A stretch of DNA of 35,608 bases, taken from a virus. The translations under genes and the position numbers were made by a program. The DNA lies in IMG/VR virus record IMGVR_UViG_3300010401_000030, positions 1 through 35,608 of that record. One strand, given 5' to 3'. Each line of letters starts with the position of its first letter. Position 1 is the stretch's first letter. Shown piece by piece: positions 29,795-35,608 of this stretch. The notes beneath the pieces are model-generated. The model had not been told where the DNA came from. It did not search any database and saw nothing but the letters and a program-made list of their open reading frames with translations.

Positions 29795-30193
29795 TCACTC
29801 ATTTTTCAATGAATTCTCAAAATCTTCATCTAATTTGCATAAAGAACTTTCCATGGCCTTAAAAAAATCGTCAAGGAAGGCCTTTCTTTTGCTAATGGGA
29901 AGGTTTTCGTATATATCGAAGGTTAAGATGTTGACTAAAGCCATATGAAAGCAAACGGGATTGTCATATTCTTCCGCCACATCCAATATCCTATTCGAGA
30001 TATCTAATAGCACTCTTCTATCCATCATGTTAGAATTTGTCACATTTTTTCCATCAATCATGTACCGCCCTCGTCTGAAAAAGCATTCTTCGTGTTCTTT
30101 TTCCATACATCCTTCGTCTTTTAGACGTATTTTATGCGTAAAATATCCGTCACTATTTTTTACGATCACACATTCACTAAAATAATGGATCAT
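29795..30193 (-). CDS. Small protein of unknown function
   Basis: A 132-residue protein. The first part is beta-like and charged, with an acidic-Cys-rich segment (DEGCMEKEHEECFFRRGRYM); the rest is helical (VLLDISNRILDVAEEY, SKRKAFLDDFFKAMESSLCK). I do not know the family. It has no clear Shine-Dalgarno site: the ATG is preceded by TCATCGTT, which also forms one arm of an inverted repeat in its leader. Translation may therefore be regulated. Confidence 0.55.
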   Translation of the reverse strand: MIHYFSECVIVKNSDGYFTHKIRLKDEGCMEKEHEECFFRRGRYMIDGKNVTNSNMMDRRVLLDISNRILDVAEEYDNPVCFHMALVNILTFDIYENLPISKRKAFLDDFFKAMESSLCKLDEDFENSLKNE

Positions 30194-30255
30194 AACGATG
30201 AATAATCTTCTGGCTAAATTTTTTTAGAATCTGGTAGATTGAATTAGTCATCGTT
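30194..30255 (-). promoter_or_regulatory. Structured leader of the 132-residue gene
   Basis: AACGATGA at 30194-30201 and TCATCGTT at 30248-30255 are exact inverted copies that bracket a 62-base segment; AATCT and AGATT extend the pairing inside. On the minus strand the second arm abuts the ATG at 30193, so folding would mask the start. Confidence 0.4.
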
Positions 30256-30262
30256 TTCCCAT

Positions 30263-30291
30263 AGTGGGCGCTACTGTTCATAGCGCCTACT
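30263..30291. terminator. GC-rich hairpin in the 30194-30396 gap
   Basis: Eleven-base arms at 30263-30273 and 30281-30291 with one G-U pair and a seven-base loop. A T-rich run on the plus side is weak. It lies between the gene at 30397 and the gene ending at 30193; it may end the minus-strand replication transcript or be a regulatory hairpin. I see no gene in this gap. Confidence 0.45.
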
Positions 30292-30396
30292 TCTTTCACA
30301 CCTAGTCTATACGAAATTTACTTTTATCCAAGCCATAAAAATATCTCTATGTTAAATTTTCTGTTTATGGTATTTCTTGTACTCAGAAAACACCAT

Positions 30397-30711
30397 TTAA
30401 AGAGGGCGCGGCGCTACACAGGGTAGCGTTCGTGCTTTTTCTTTATACCCCTTCGCTAGTGAATAGAAACTTCTATGAACGCAAAAGCAATCTTTTATGT
30501 TTTGCTTAATTAAGATGCCTTTCTTCACTAGATTGTCAACCCTTGTTCTAATCTCCTTAGCTGTCCAAAAAGGAAATTGAGCAGCAAGATCTTGTCTAGT
30601 TAAGTCTTCAAACTCTACATCGAGTAGAAATTGAATAATTAAAGATTCATCTAGGCCATATTTCATAGCTAAATCAATGTCTACATAAAATTGAGAACTA
30701 CTTTTTTTCAT
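30397..30711 (-). CDS. Small winged-helix DNA-binding protein
   Basis: A 104-residue protein. Residues 15-75 read as a winged helix: LDESLIIQFLLDVEFEDLTR, a recognition helix in QDLAAQFPFWTAKEIRTRVDN, and then LVKKGILIKQNIKD as the wing. The tail is basic with Cys and Pro (KARTLPCVAPRPL). Its start lies 14 bases inside the previous gene. It may control early genes or take part in replication with the HTH protein upstream. No enzyme motif is present. Confidence 0.65.
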   Translation of the reverse strand: MKKSSSQFYVDIDLAMKYGLDESLIIQFLLDVEFEDLTRQDLAAQFPFWTAKEIRTRVDNLVKKGILIKQNIKDCFCVHRSFYSLAKGYKEKARTLPCVAPRPL

Positions 30712-30988
30712 TTTTACTCTTTCTCTTCCGCGTCTTTCTTCCTTGATCCCGATATAGCCTTGTATAGCTATCTAGATGTTTAATCATTTCTTTTATGTAC
30801 TCGCTTCTTTCATCTTGCGGAATTTTGTATGTTATGAATTCAGACAGAACTCCTATCAAAACTTTTCCCGTATCTGGGAGCGTTTTGTATTTATCAAATA
30901 TTATTTTTGACAAATCATATCCTAATTGCGATTCAGGACTTGTTTTTGTTCTTATGAATTCTTCCAATTCTTCTTTGGTTTTTGTCAT
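30698..30988 (-). CDS. Small helical protein of the replication region
   Basis: A 96-residue, mainly helical protein ending in a very basic tail (RDQGRKTRKRKSKNEKK), which suggests contact with nucleic acid. The N-terminal part (KTKEELEEFIRTKTSPESQL) is acidic. It lies between the HTH protein and the winged-helix gene and overlaps the latter by 14 bases. Family not recognised; accessory role in replication or regulation is inferred. Confidence 0.55.
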   Translation of the reverse strand: MTKTKEELEEFIRTKTSPESQLGYDLSKIIFDKYKTLPDTGKVLIGVLSEFITYKIPQDERSEYIKEMIKHLDSYTRLYRDQGRKTRKRKSKNEKK

Positions 30989-31055
30989 ATGTTCTCCAAG
31001 CTTTTAAAGATGCCTAATCATTGTAAATCAAAGATTTCATGAAATGGAAGCGTTT

Positions 31056-31703
31056 CTATGCAGCCCGCTGATAGAACTTTTTAGCGGCTGACGCTCTATC
31101 GTACATGAACCCAAAAGGACTTATGATTTTTTTTCCCTGAGATTTATACCAGAGATAGTCTTCGTAGGCTTTTACGATTTCGGCTTCTGAAAATTTCTTA
31201 GTTAGGGTTTGCTTTTCGGTTTCAGTTAAGGGAAGTTTATCAAGAATGGCATAGGGTTGTACTTTGACGAAGATTTTTTGTACTTTTTTAGCATTATGCA
31301 AATGCGTACCATTAGTACTAATATATTCTTTTTCTTTAGAACTCCCTAATACGTGGACATTTGCCTGGGCTTTTTGACCAAAAAGAATAACTTGCTCTTC
31401 TTCCGAAAGTTTGAAATTTTCAGGATTATCAAAGTCTAAAAACATGAGTTCTTTTGGAATCATATAAAGATTGGATTGATAAGGATTTCTATGGACATCA
31501 ACGAATCCCTTTTCCTTGAGAGCTGTTAATGCCCTCCTGACGGTTTTTTCATTACACCCGCAGTGCTTGGCGATTTTAGGCAAAGAAACCCAGACATGCT
31601 TAAAAGTTAGCGTATACCATCTGATGACCTTAAAGACGGTTTTCGTTTTTTTGGTTAAGCAAACCCAAGAACGAACAAATGAATCTAATTGAGATTTTTC
31701 CAT
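31056..31703 (-). CDS. Helix-turn-helix protein, candidate replication initiator
   Basis: A 215-residue protein (ATG at 31703; a GTG at 31712 is in frame, but the ATG is preferred). Residues about 20-75 form a winged HTH: VWVSLPKIAKHCGCNEKTVR followed by RALTALKEKGFVDVHRN. The C-terminal half has LPLTETEKQTLTKKFSEAEI then VKAYEDYLWYKSQGKKIISP and GFMYDRA, a layout seen in plasmid replication and phage primosome-loader proteins. With no polymerase or helicase in the genome, this is the best candidate for starting replication, but a plain transcription regulator cannot be ruled out. Confidence 0.65.
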   Translation of the reverse strand: MEKSQLDSFVRSWVCLTKKTKTVFKVIRWYTLTFKHVWVSLPKIAKHCGCNEKTVRRALTALKEKGFVDVHRNPYQSNLYMIPKELMFLDFDNPENFKLSEEEQVILFGQKAQANVHVLGSSKEKEYISTNGTHLHNAKKVQKIFVKVQPYAILDKLPLTETEKQTLTKKFSEAEIVKAYEDYLWYKSQGKKIISPFGFMYDRASAAKKFYQRAA

Positions 31704-31730
31704 AATTTTCACCCTTTTTTATTTTTTCTG

Positions 31731-31760
31731 TTGCAAGAAAATCAACAAGGGATTTATATT
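31731..31760 (+). promoter_or_regulatory. Candidate promoter of the non-coding RNA
   Basis: TTGCAA, 18 bases, TATATT. The RecT operon has the same arrangement (TTGCAG, 18 bases, TATATT), so the two may be read together. The expected start of transcription is near 31767, just before the perfect dyad. Confidence 0.5.
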
Positions 31761-31770
31761 ATGGTCACAA

Positions 31771-31797
31771 TTTTGTTATGTTATGAACATAACAAAA
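31771..31797. promoter_or_regulatory. Perfect 27-base dyad, possible repressor operator
   Basis: Twelve-base exact inverted arms (TTTTGTTATGTT) around ATG. The half site TTATG/CATAA also occurs in two dyads at 32356-32365 and 32374-32392, upstream of the XRE gene. It fits an operator shared by the repressor, and also a stem at the start of the RNA. Confidence 0.55.
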
Positions 31798-31882
31798 CTT
31801 TGGCATAAAATGAAAGGTTGTTTTGAGGTTAAACTTTCATTTATGGTTACCACAACTTTTTTCGCAAGTTGGTTTTCTATCA

Positions 31883-31915
31883 AAGGGCTCAGTTTCTTAA
31901 CTGGGCCCTTACTTT
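31883..31915 (+). terminator. Strong Rho-independent terminator
   Basis: Twelve-base stem (31883-31894 with 31899-31910, one G-U pair), four-base loop and ACTTTTT behind it. The T run is only on the plus strand, so it ends plus-strand transcripts although no plus-strand gene precedes it. Confidence 0.8.
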
Positions 31916-32054
31916 TTCAAAGTTTCAGTCTAAAGTAAACATATAAGTCATTATTTTCAACGAAATTCAAATTTTCCTTCCAACTTTCTGGACTTCAATG
32001 CTATGCTCTCTGTCGTCATAAGCAATATTGTCCTTTTGTGTGGATTCAATATGG

Positions 32055-32081
32055 GTGCCCTCTGAAAGGAGGGCACTTTTT
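32055..32081 (+). terminator. Second plus-strand terminator
   Basis: Perfect 8-base stem (32055-32062 with 32069-32076), six-base loop and five T. It stands directly against the stop codon of the convergent repressor gene. A second short transcript starting after 31917 or readthrough from the first RNA would end here. Confidence 0.75.
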
Positions 32082-32334
32082 ACTTATTATCTTTTCCAAA
32101 AATAGCTTTCATTCTCTTTTCAAAGCTGAATCTTATTATGGATTCTGCTGAAATAACGCCGTCAGTAGCTTTTTCGATGCTTAAAGCAGTATGAGTTCTA
32201 GGCATCGTTTTTCCATTTGCAATATTGGTTAACATAGATGCTCCTATGTTGCACTTTGCTGCAAAATCTTGATATTTAATCTGATTAAAATATAAATAGT
32301 CTTTAAGTGTATTAATTTTTATTTGGGGTTTCAT
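32080..32334 (-). CDS. XRE-family repressor-like protein
   Basis: An 84-residue protein consisting mainly of one helix-turn-helix domain: LKDYLYFNQIKYQDFAAKCN, IGASMLTNIANGKTMPRTHT, ALSIEKATDGVISAESIIRF. The tail is too short for a C-terminal dimer or cleavage domain, so it resembles Cro or small phage repressors. It is divergent from the RecT operon, and the shared intergenic region has two dyads with the TTATG/CATAA half site. Likely role: hold the early operon off in the plasmid state; whether it is Cro or the main repressor cannot be told. Confidence 0.8.
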   Translation of the reverse strand: MKPQIKINTLKDYLYFNQIKYQDFAAKCNIGASMLTNIANGKTMPRTHTALSIEKATDGVISAESIIRFSFEKRMKAIFGKDNK

Positions 32335-32355
32335 ATGATTTCCTCTGCATGAAGA

Positions 32356-32392
32356 TTATGCATAAACATACAATTTTTATGGAACATAAAAA
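32356..32392. promoter_or_regulatory. Two operator-like dyads upstream of the XRE gene
   Basis: TTATGCATAA at 32356-32365 is a perfect palindrome. TTTTTATG at 32374-32381 and CATAAAAA at 32385-32392 form a second dyad with a three-base gap. Both hold the half site TTATG/CATAA, as does the dyad at 31771-31797. Confidence 0.55.
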
Positions 32393-32398
32393 AAGCAG

Positions 32399-32428
32399 TT
32401 GCAGAATATTATGCAAGTTGTGTATATT
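32399..32428 (+). promoter_or_regulatory. Promoter of the recombination operon
   Basis: TTGCAG, 18 bases, TATATT, about 65 bases before the first gene at 32494, which has AAAGGA ahead of its ATG. The upstream dyads end 7 bases before the -35 box, so a bound repressor would stand in the way of RNA polymerase. Confidence 0.5.
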
Positions 32429-32493
32429 TTAAAACACAAGACGATTCAATCTTAAATGAAAGAAATCGTTTACACACACAAAAAAGGAAATAT

Positions 32494-32964
32494 ATGGCTT
32501 CATTACAACACTTTCAATCTCAATGGGATAACTTAGACCCATCAGACTTCGATAACAATTATTCAGAATCTCTTGATGAAGAAGTGAAAGATCCTGAAAT
32601 TGCTGTTAAGAATTTAAAGAATGTTCTATTCGAAGAAGGCGGTTATATCGACGAAGGAAAGCTATGGGAGTCCATAAGATGTTTATCAGATTACGTAGGA
32701 TCTCCTATTAAGGGAAACTGTCCAAAAACTGGGGTTACCGTGGTAAAAACAGAAACATTGAATAATGCATATCAAATGATGGAACGGTCCAAAAAAGAAA
32801 TTAGAGATTCTGTAGAAAGACATTTGATCACTATAAAAGAAGCTCTTTACGGGTCAGAGAAGGTAAATGAGTACTCAGTGAATATGGCCATAAAAAATTT
32901 AGAGTACATGTTTTATGGATACCCTATAGAATCTAAAAAAATTACTATAACAAGAAAAGGATAA
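32494..32964 (+). CDS. Unknown protein upstream of RecT
   Basis: A 156-residue acidic protein (MASLQHFQSQWDNLDPSDFD...). It is helical, apart from a central PIKGNCPKTGVTVVKTETLN, and carries no known catalytic motif. It lies 4 bases before the RecT gene and is the first gene of the recombination operon, with AAAGGA at a good distance. Single-strand DNA binding proteins often occupy this place in RecT/YqaJ operons, but I see no OB-fold pattern, so I leave the function open. Confidence 0.65.
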   Translation: MASLQHFQSQWDNLDPSDFDNNYSESLDEEVKDPEIAVKNLKNVLFEEGGYIDEGKLWESIRCLSDYVGSPIKGNCPKTGVTVVKTETLNNAYQMMERSKKEIRDSVERHLITIKEALYGSEKVNEYSVNMAIKNLEYMFYGYPIESKKITITRKG

Positions 32965-32968
32965 GTTT

Positions 32969-33790
32969 ATGACAGTAGTATTAAGAGAAGAACAAAATTT
33001 CGATCTGATTTTGCAGGATGTAGAGACCATGCAAAAGATGTGTTCTACACTGATGAAAACAAAACACTATCAAAGAATGGGTGAAGAAGGAGTTTTTGCA
33101 GTTATTCAGAAAGCAAAATCTATAGGAATGCACCCATTAGAAGCTTTAAATGGCGGCTTATATATCGTAAGTGGCAAAGTTGGAATGTCTGCGGAGAGTA
33201 TGGCTGCTTTAATTAGAATGAAAGGCCATAGCGTTGTGCAGGATGAACGATCGAATGATAAAGTTTGCATCCTCAAAGGAAAAAGAGCCGACAATGGTGA
33301 TACATGGAGGGTTTCATTCGGGATAGAAGATGCTAGACGAGCAGGTCTTTTGAAGAATCCGTCTTATGAAAAGTATCCTTCGATCATGTTGTACAATAGG
33401 GCTATGTCAATTTTAGCCCGTCAATTGTTTCCAGACGTCATCAAAGGAGCTGGTTATACCATGGACGAGCTCAAAGAGATCTCTGAAAGCAAGCAAATTC
33501 CCTTAAAACAAGAAGTTGTTAAGCCTGAATCTATGGAATATGCCCAATTTGAAGAAGTTGATGCAAAGATATCAGAAGAACAGTATTTGACGCTTCGTGA
33601 TTATTTTGATGGTTGTAGCTCTGAAAACCAGGAAAAATTCAACGAATGGATGTTGAAGACTCTAAATATAACCTCAGTAGCTTTATTGAATTCTAAAGAT
33701 TATGAGAGAGTTGAAAGAATCTTGAAAACTAAATCCGAGGAAAACCAAAAGTCTTCCCCAGTTCAGGAGTTACAACATGCAACAGCCTAA
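32969..33790 (+). CDS. recT: RecT-family single-strand annealing protein
   Basis: A 273-residue protein. Motifs of the RecT family are clear: AKSIGMHPLEALNGGLYIVS (49-68), GMSAESMAALIRMKGHSV (72-89), EDARRAGLL (120-128) and YPSIMLYNRAMSILARQLFP (136-155), with GAGYTMDELKEI (160-171) at the end of the core. It pairs complementary strands and works with the exonuclease encoded next. The YqaJ gene begins 14 bases inside it, so expression is coupled. Together they recombine or circularise phage DNA without RecA. Confidence 0.9.
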   Translation: MTVVLREEQNFDLILQDVETMQKMCSTLMKTKHYQRMGEEGVFAVIQKAKSIGMHPLEALNGGLYIVSGKVGMSAESMAALIRMKGHSVVQDERSNDKVCILKGKRADNGDTWRVSFGIEDARRAGLLKNPSYEKYPSIMLYNRAMSILARQLFPDVIKGAGYTMDELKEISESKQIPLKQEVVKPESMEYAQFEEVDAKISEEQYLTLRDYFDGCSSENQEKFNEWMLKTLNITSVALLNSKDYERVERILKTKSEENQKSSPVQELQHATA

Positions 33791-34628
33791 CTTAAGACAA
33801 AGAAGTCCTGAATGGCACGAGTTTAGACAAAAACATATAGGTGGTAGCGATGCTATCACCTGTATGGGTGATTATAGATATGCCACTCCCTATCAACTTT
33901 ATCTAGAGAAATTGGGGTTATCTTCACCTAGGAGGATAACTTCTGCTATGCAGAATGGTATCGATAATGAAGAACCTGCTAGACGGGCATTTGAGAATCT
34001 TATGGGAATCTCTGTCTTTCCAGTTGTCCGGAAATCCCGGACAGTTGACTTTATGATGTCTAGCCTAGATGGTTTAGATATGGATGAAAAGATCGCTGTA
34101 GAGATAAAGTGCCCATCCGATATGACTTATCATCAAATGGCTCTCGATGGAAAAGTCCCTGATCATCATATGCCTCAATTACAGCATCAAATTTCTGTTT
34201 TAGGTCTTGATGGTATTTACTTTTTTAGTTATACTGCTACGTCAAGCGCCGTTGTAGAAGTTAAAAGAGACGAAAACTACATCAGGAATTTGATTGATAA
34301 GGAGAGAATCTTTTGGGATTACGTTACTAAAAAAGAGCCTCCTCCATTTACTGAAAAAGACTACGTTTTCTGTGAGTCAAATGAATGGAAAGAGCTAACT
34401 GATGAATGGAAAAGACTTAGTGACCTGGAAGACAGGAAAGAAGTCATCAGAAAGCGCCTCATAGAGATTTCAGGGGATAGAAATGCGAAAGGTAACGGTT
34501 GCACTTTAACCAAGATTTACCGAAAAGGCAACGTCGTATATTCGAAAATTCCCCAATTGAAGGAATTAGATTTAGAACCATATAGGTCCCCTCCTATTGA
34601 AAGCTGGAGGTTATCTATAAGTGCATAA
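33777..34628 (+). CDS. YqaJ-type exonuclease
   Basis: A 283-residue protein with the YqaJ/lambda exonuclease core: GGSDA (residues 22-26), NEEPAR (64-69), SLDG with D98, VEIKCP with E109 and K111, and QLQHQ (134-138). It degrades one strand from a DNA end to leave single-stranded tails for RecT. Its start overlaps the RecT gene by 14 bases. The C-terminal third (after about residue 190) is helical and charged and probably helps in DNA or RecT binding. The function call is secure; the name of the gene in this phage family is not. Confidence 0.9.
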   Translation: MQQPNLRQRSPEWHEFRQKHIGGSDAITCMGDYRYATPYQLYLEKLGLSSPRRITSAMQNGIDNEEPARRAFENLMGISVFPVVRKSRTVDFMMSSLDGLDMDEKIAVEIKCPSDMTYHQMALDGKVPDHHMPQLQHQISVLGLDGIYFFSYTATSSAVVEVKRDENYIRNLIDKERIFWDYVTKKEPPPFTEKDYVFCESNEWKELTDEWKRLSDLEDRKEVIRKRLIEISGDRNAKGNGCTLTKIYRKGNVVYSKIPQLKELDLEPYRSPPIESWRLSISA

Positions 34629-34639
34629 AAGGAGATAGT

Positions 34640-34867
34640 ATGTCTACAGCAATTCAGTTAGATTTTTTGGAACCACTAGACGAGAACCAGTTTCTGAGGA
34701 AGATAGTTCTTCAAGAAAAGGAAAGTAGCAGAAAGACCGCTAAGAAGCTTTTTGCTTTGAATTCTGAACTTAAGACTGAGATTTTGCTTTTAAGAGGGGA
34801 CCTAGAGTTTCTCAAGAGTCAATTAAATAGGAAGGCAGAGATATTGTCCTTCTGCATAGAAAAATAA
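34640..34867 (+). CDS. Small coiled-coil protein
   Basis: A 75-residue protein, almost all heptad-like helix (KIVLQEKESSRKTAKKLFAL, ELKTEILLLRGDLEFLKSQL). AAAGGAG precedes the start 11 bases after the exonuclease gene. It is followed by a 32-base near-perfect palindrome. It could be an accessory factor for the recombinases or a regulator; no recognised family. Confidence 0.65.
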   Translation: MSTAIQLDFLEPLDENQFLRKIVLQEKESSRKTAKKLFALNSELKTEILLLRGDLEFLKSQLNRKAEILSFCIEK

Positions 34868-34883
34868 TATATAAATACATTAC

Positions 34884-34915
34884 AGACCATTTTGGCGATA
34901 TCACCAAAATGGTCT
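34884..34915. repeat. Near-perfect 32-base palindrome
   Basis: Centred on GATATC, with 12-base exact arms beginning AGACCATTTTGG and one mismatched pair (34896 against 34903). There is no T run, so it is not a good terminator. The Shine-Dalgarno site of the next gene follows 5 bases on. It may be an operator, a processing hairpin, or a recombination site. Confidence 0.75.
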
Positions 34916-34928
34916 TAATAGGAGAGTT

Positions 34929-35183
34929 ATGACACATGAAAAGAAGTTGGACATATTTGAAAAATACGGACAAACAATAGTAATCATATGCACCATTTTA
35001 TCTACGGTTTGTGGATCTTTGATATGGATGAATGGAAAATTTAATGACATTGATGAAAAATTTGCAATTGTTGATAAGGAAATGGAAATTCGATTTGCAA
35101 ATATGGAAAAGGATATGGCCATAATCAAGACAGTACTTTTAATGAAGAAAATATTACCTTCAGAACTTGCTAAAGACCAGTAA
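34929..35183 (+). CDS. Membrane-anchored coiled-coil protein
   Basis: An 84-residue protein with a hydrophobic segment at about residues 15-34 (GQTIVIICTILSTVCGSLIW) and a long charged coil (DIDEKFAIVDKEMEIRFANM). It has the same design as the DFH-family proteins, but lacks the DFH motif and ESRAD. AGGAG stands about five bases before the ATG. Its stop overlaps the next ATG as TAATG. Function unknown; part of the third small-membrane-protein cassette. Confidence 0.7.
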   Translation: MTHEKKLDIFEKYGQTIVIICTILSTVCGSLIWMNGKFNDIDEKFAIVDKEMEIRFANMEKDMAIIKTVLLMKKILPSELAKDQ

Positions 35184-35302
35184 TGCAATTACTTTACTTG
35201 TTATGTACATTTTTCATAATATATCTTCTTATTTCAATACTATGGGAGTTGAGTGAGATACGATGTTCCATTGAGAAATCAAAAGATCAAGAAAAAAAGT
35301 AA
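35183..35302 (+). CDS. 39-residue membrane microprotein
   Basis: Encodes MQLLYLLCTFFIIYLLISIL, then an acidic-basic tail (WELSEIRCSIEKSKDQEKK). One membrane helix is followed by a short charged tail. The ATG overlaps the previous stop as TAATG, as in the 8929-9936 cassette. It fills the gap exactly before the copy C gene, whose AAGGAG follows after 9 bases. The conserved coupling is the main evidence that it is translated. Confidence 0.6.
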   Translation: MQLLYLLCTFFIIYLLISILWELSEIRCSIEKSKDQEKK

Positions 35303-35320
35303 ATTCAAAAAGGAGAAATT

Positions 35321-35515
35321 ATGGAATGGACACAAGTTTTAGCAATAATAGGATCAAATATAGTTCTATTTTTATGGGTAAGAGCTGAATCAAGAGCAGA
35401 TCACAGAGCTTTAGAGAACTGGACAAAAACAATGCTCAGTTCAATTCAACAAGAGATTAAGGATTTCCACGGTAGACTTTGTGCCATTGAGGAAAGGAAT
35501 AGAGAAAAAAAGTAA
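35321..35515 (+). CDS. Membrane-anchored coiled-coil protein, DFH family copy C
   Basis: A 64-residue protein: MEWTQ start, hydrophobic segment at about residues 6-20, W-x-R-x-ESRAD (19-27) and a coil ending with QQEIKDFHGRLCAIEERNRE. It matches copy B at 27574-27813 in the first 30 residues and in the DFH-x-(K/R)-L core, but lacks the QDQEYKNHL block. Both genes have the same leader, AAGGAG then A/T bases then ATGGAATGGAC. The gene ends inside the terminal repeat, at position 30 of the circular map. Confidence 0.75.
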   Translation: MEWTQVLAIIGSNIVLFLWVRAESRADHRALENWTKTMLSSIQQEIKDFHGRLCAIEERNREKK

Positions 35516-35608
35516 ATATTGACCTTTTTTTACTTTTCCTTAAACTCACATGGATGCAAGAAAACATAAAACACGACCACAATTTTTGCTGCCAATGTAA
35601 AAGAGAAA
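35486..35608. repeat. Direct terminal overlap, second copy
   Basis: Identical to 1-123 over all 123 bases. When closed, the gene at 35321 is followed 38 bases later by the gene at 69, giving one plus-strand operon from 32494 to 1631. Confidence 0.95.

Larger units (their letters stand above)
31767..31917 (+). ncRNA. Candidate structured non-coding RNA beside the possible replication gene
   Basis: About 150 bases with four stems in a row: 12-base arms at 31771-31782 and 31786-31797; 7-base arms at 31810-31816 and 31833-31839; 6-base arms at 31853-31858 and 31866-31871; and the terminator at 31883-31910 followed by T bases. A promoter lies just upstream. It is divergent from the possible initiator gene and does not match a family I know. 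A role in copy number or in the switch between states is inference; the end of the RNA is better supported than its start. Confidence 0.5.
31704..32079. other. Large intergenic region with dyad, RNA-like structures and two terminators
   Basis: About 370 bases without a gene I can support. From left to right it holds a plus-strand promoter, a perfect 27-base dyad, two smaller stems, a strong terminator hairpin at 31883-31910 and a second one at 32055-32076. It separates the possible initiator gene from the repressor and is the best place for an origin of replication. A 15-codon ORF at 31761-31808 and a 42-codon ORF at 31810-31938 exist, but the second runs through the terminator. Confidence 0.7.

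Noticed and set aside
31761-31808. 15-codon plus-strand ORF with a weak ribosome site
   Set aside because: Its ATG would lie before the expected transcription start, and the frame is made largely of the dyad. Chance cannot be excluded.
31810-31938. 42-codon plus-strand ORF
   Set aside because: No ribosome site, and it runs through the terminator at 31883-31915. The stems explain the region better.
34884-34915. Telomere resolution site of a linear phage-plasmid
   Set aside because: No protelomerase-like gene is present, and the palindrome is shorter than known sites.
1-35608. tRNA or rRNA genes
   Set aside because: I saw no cloverleaf-like block or conserved rRNA segment on either strand in the gaps. 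A tRNAscan run would settle it.

Overview
The window reads as one complete circular genome of a short-tailed (podovirus-like) phage that probably also lives as a plasmid. The last 123 bases (35486-35608) are identical to the first 123, and genes run without a break through this overlap, so the unit is 35,485 bp and circular or circularly permuted. The DNA is AT-rich, uses the standard code with ATG starts and good Shine-Dalgarno sites, and so comes from a bacterial virus. The host is not proven. Several small proteins and the gene between terminase and portal have a look I associate with environmental chlamydiae or similar intracellular bacteria, but this is an impression, not a search result.

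Layout. (1) 27075 down to 9926, minus strand: packaging and virion genes in the usual order, TerS, TerL, an unknown protein, portal, two small proteins, scaffold, major capsid, a decoration-like protein and its one-domain paralogue, head-tail adaptor, an appendage protein, a nozzle/stabilization protein and three candidate ejection proteins. A single plus-strand gene with its own terminator (21542-22121) sits inside this operon. (2) 8595 down to 1977, minus strand: six appendage genes, including fibres of 768, 450, 317 and 266 residues. (3) 8719-9936, plus strand: an excisionase-like HTH protein followed by a chain of very small membrane proteins. (4) 31703 down to 27257, minus strand: a HTH protein that may start replication, small unknown genes, and a ParA plus ribbon-helix-helix partition locus. 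(5) 32494 through the circular junction to 1973, plus strand: RecT annealing protein, YqaJ exonuclease, more membrane/coiled-coil proteins, a PD-(D/E)XK nuclease and small basic or membrane proteins. A XRE-type repressor (32080-32334) faces this operon.

How it fits together. ParA and its RHH partner would keep the circular genome in dividing cells, the XRE repressor and its dyad sites would hold the recombination operon off, and RecT/YqaJ would recombine or concatenate DNA for terminase. No integrase, DNA polymerase, helicase, recognisable endolysin or canonical holin is visible. The most unusual features are a repeated small-membrane-protein cassette at three sites, each pairing a membrane-anchored coiled-coil protein with a 21-39 residue membrane microprotein, and a probable structured non-coding RNA (about 31767-31917) beside the possible replication gene.
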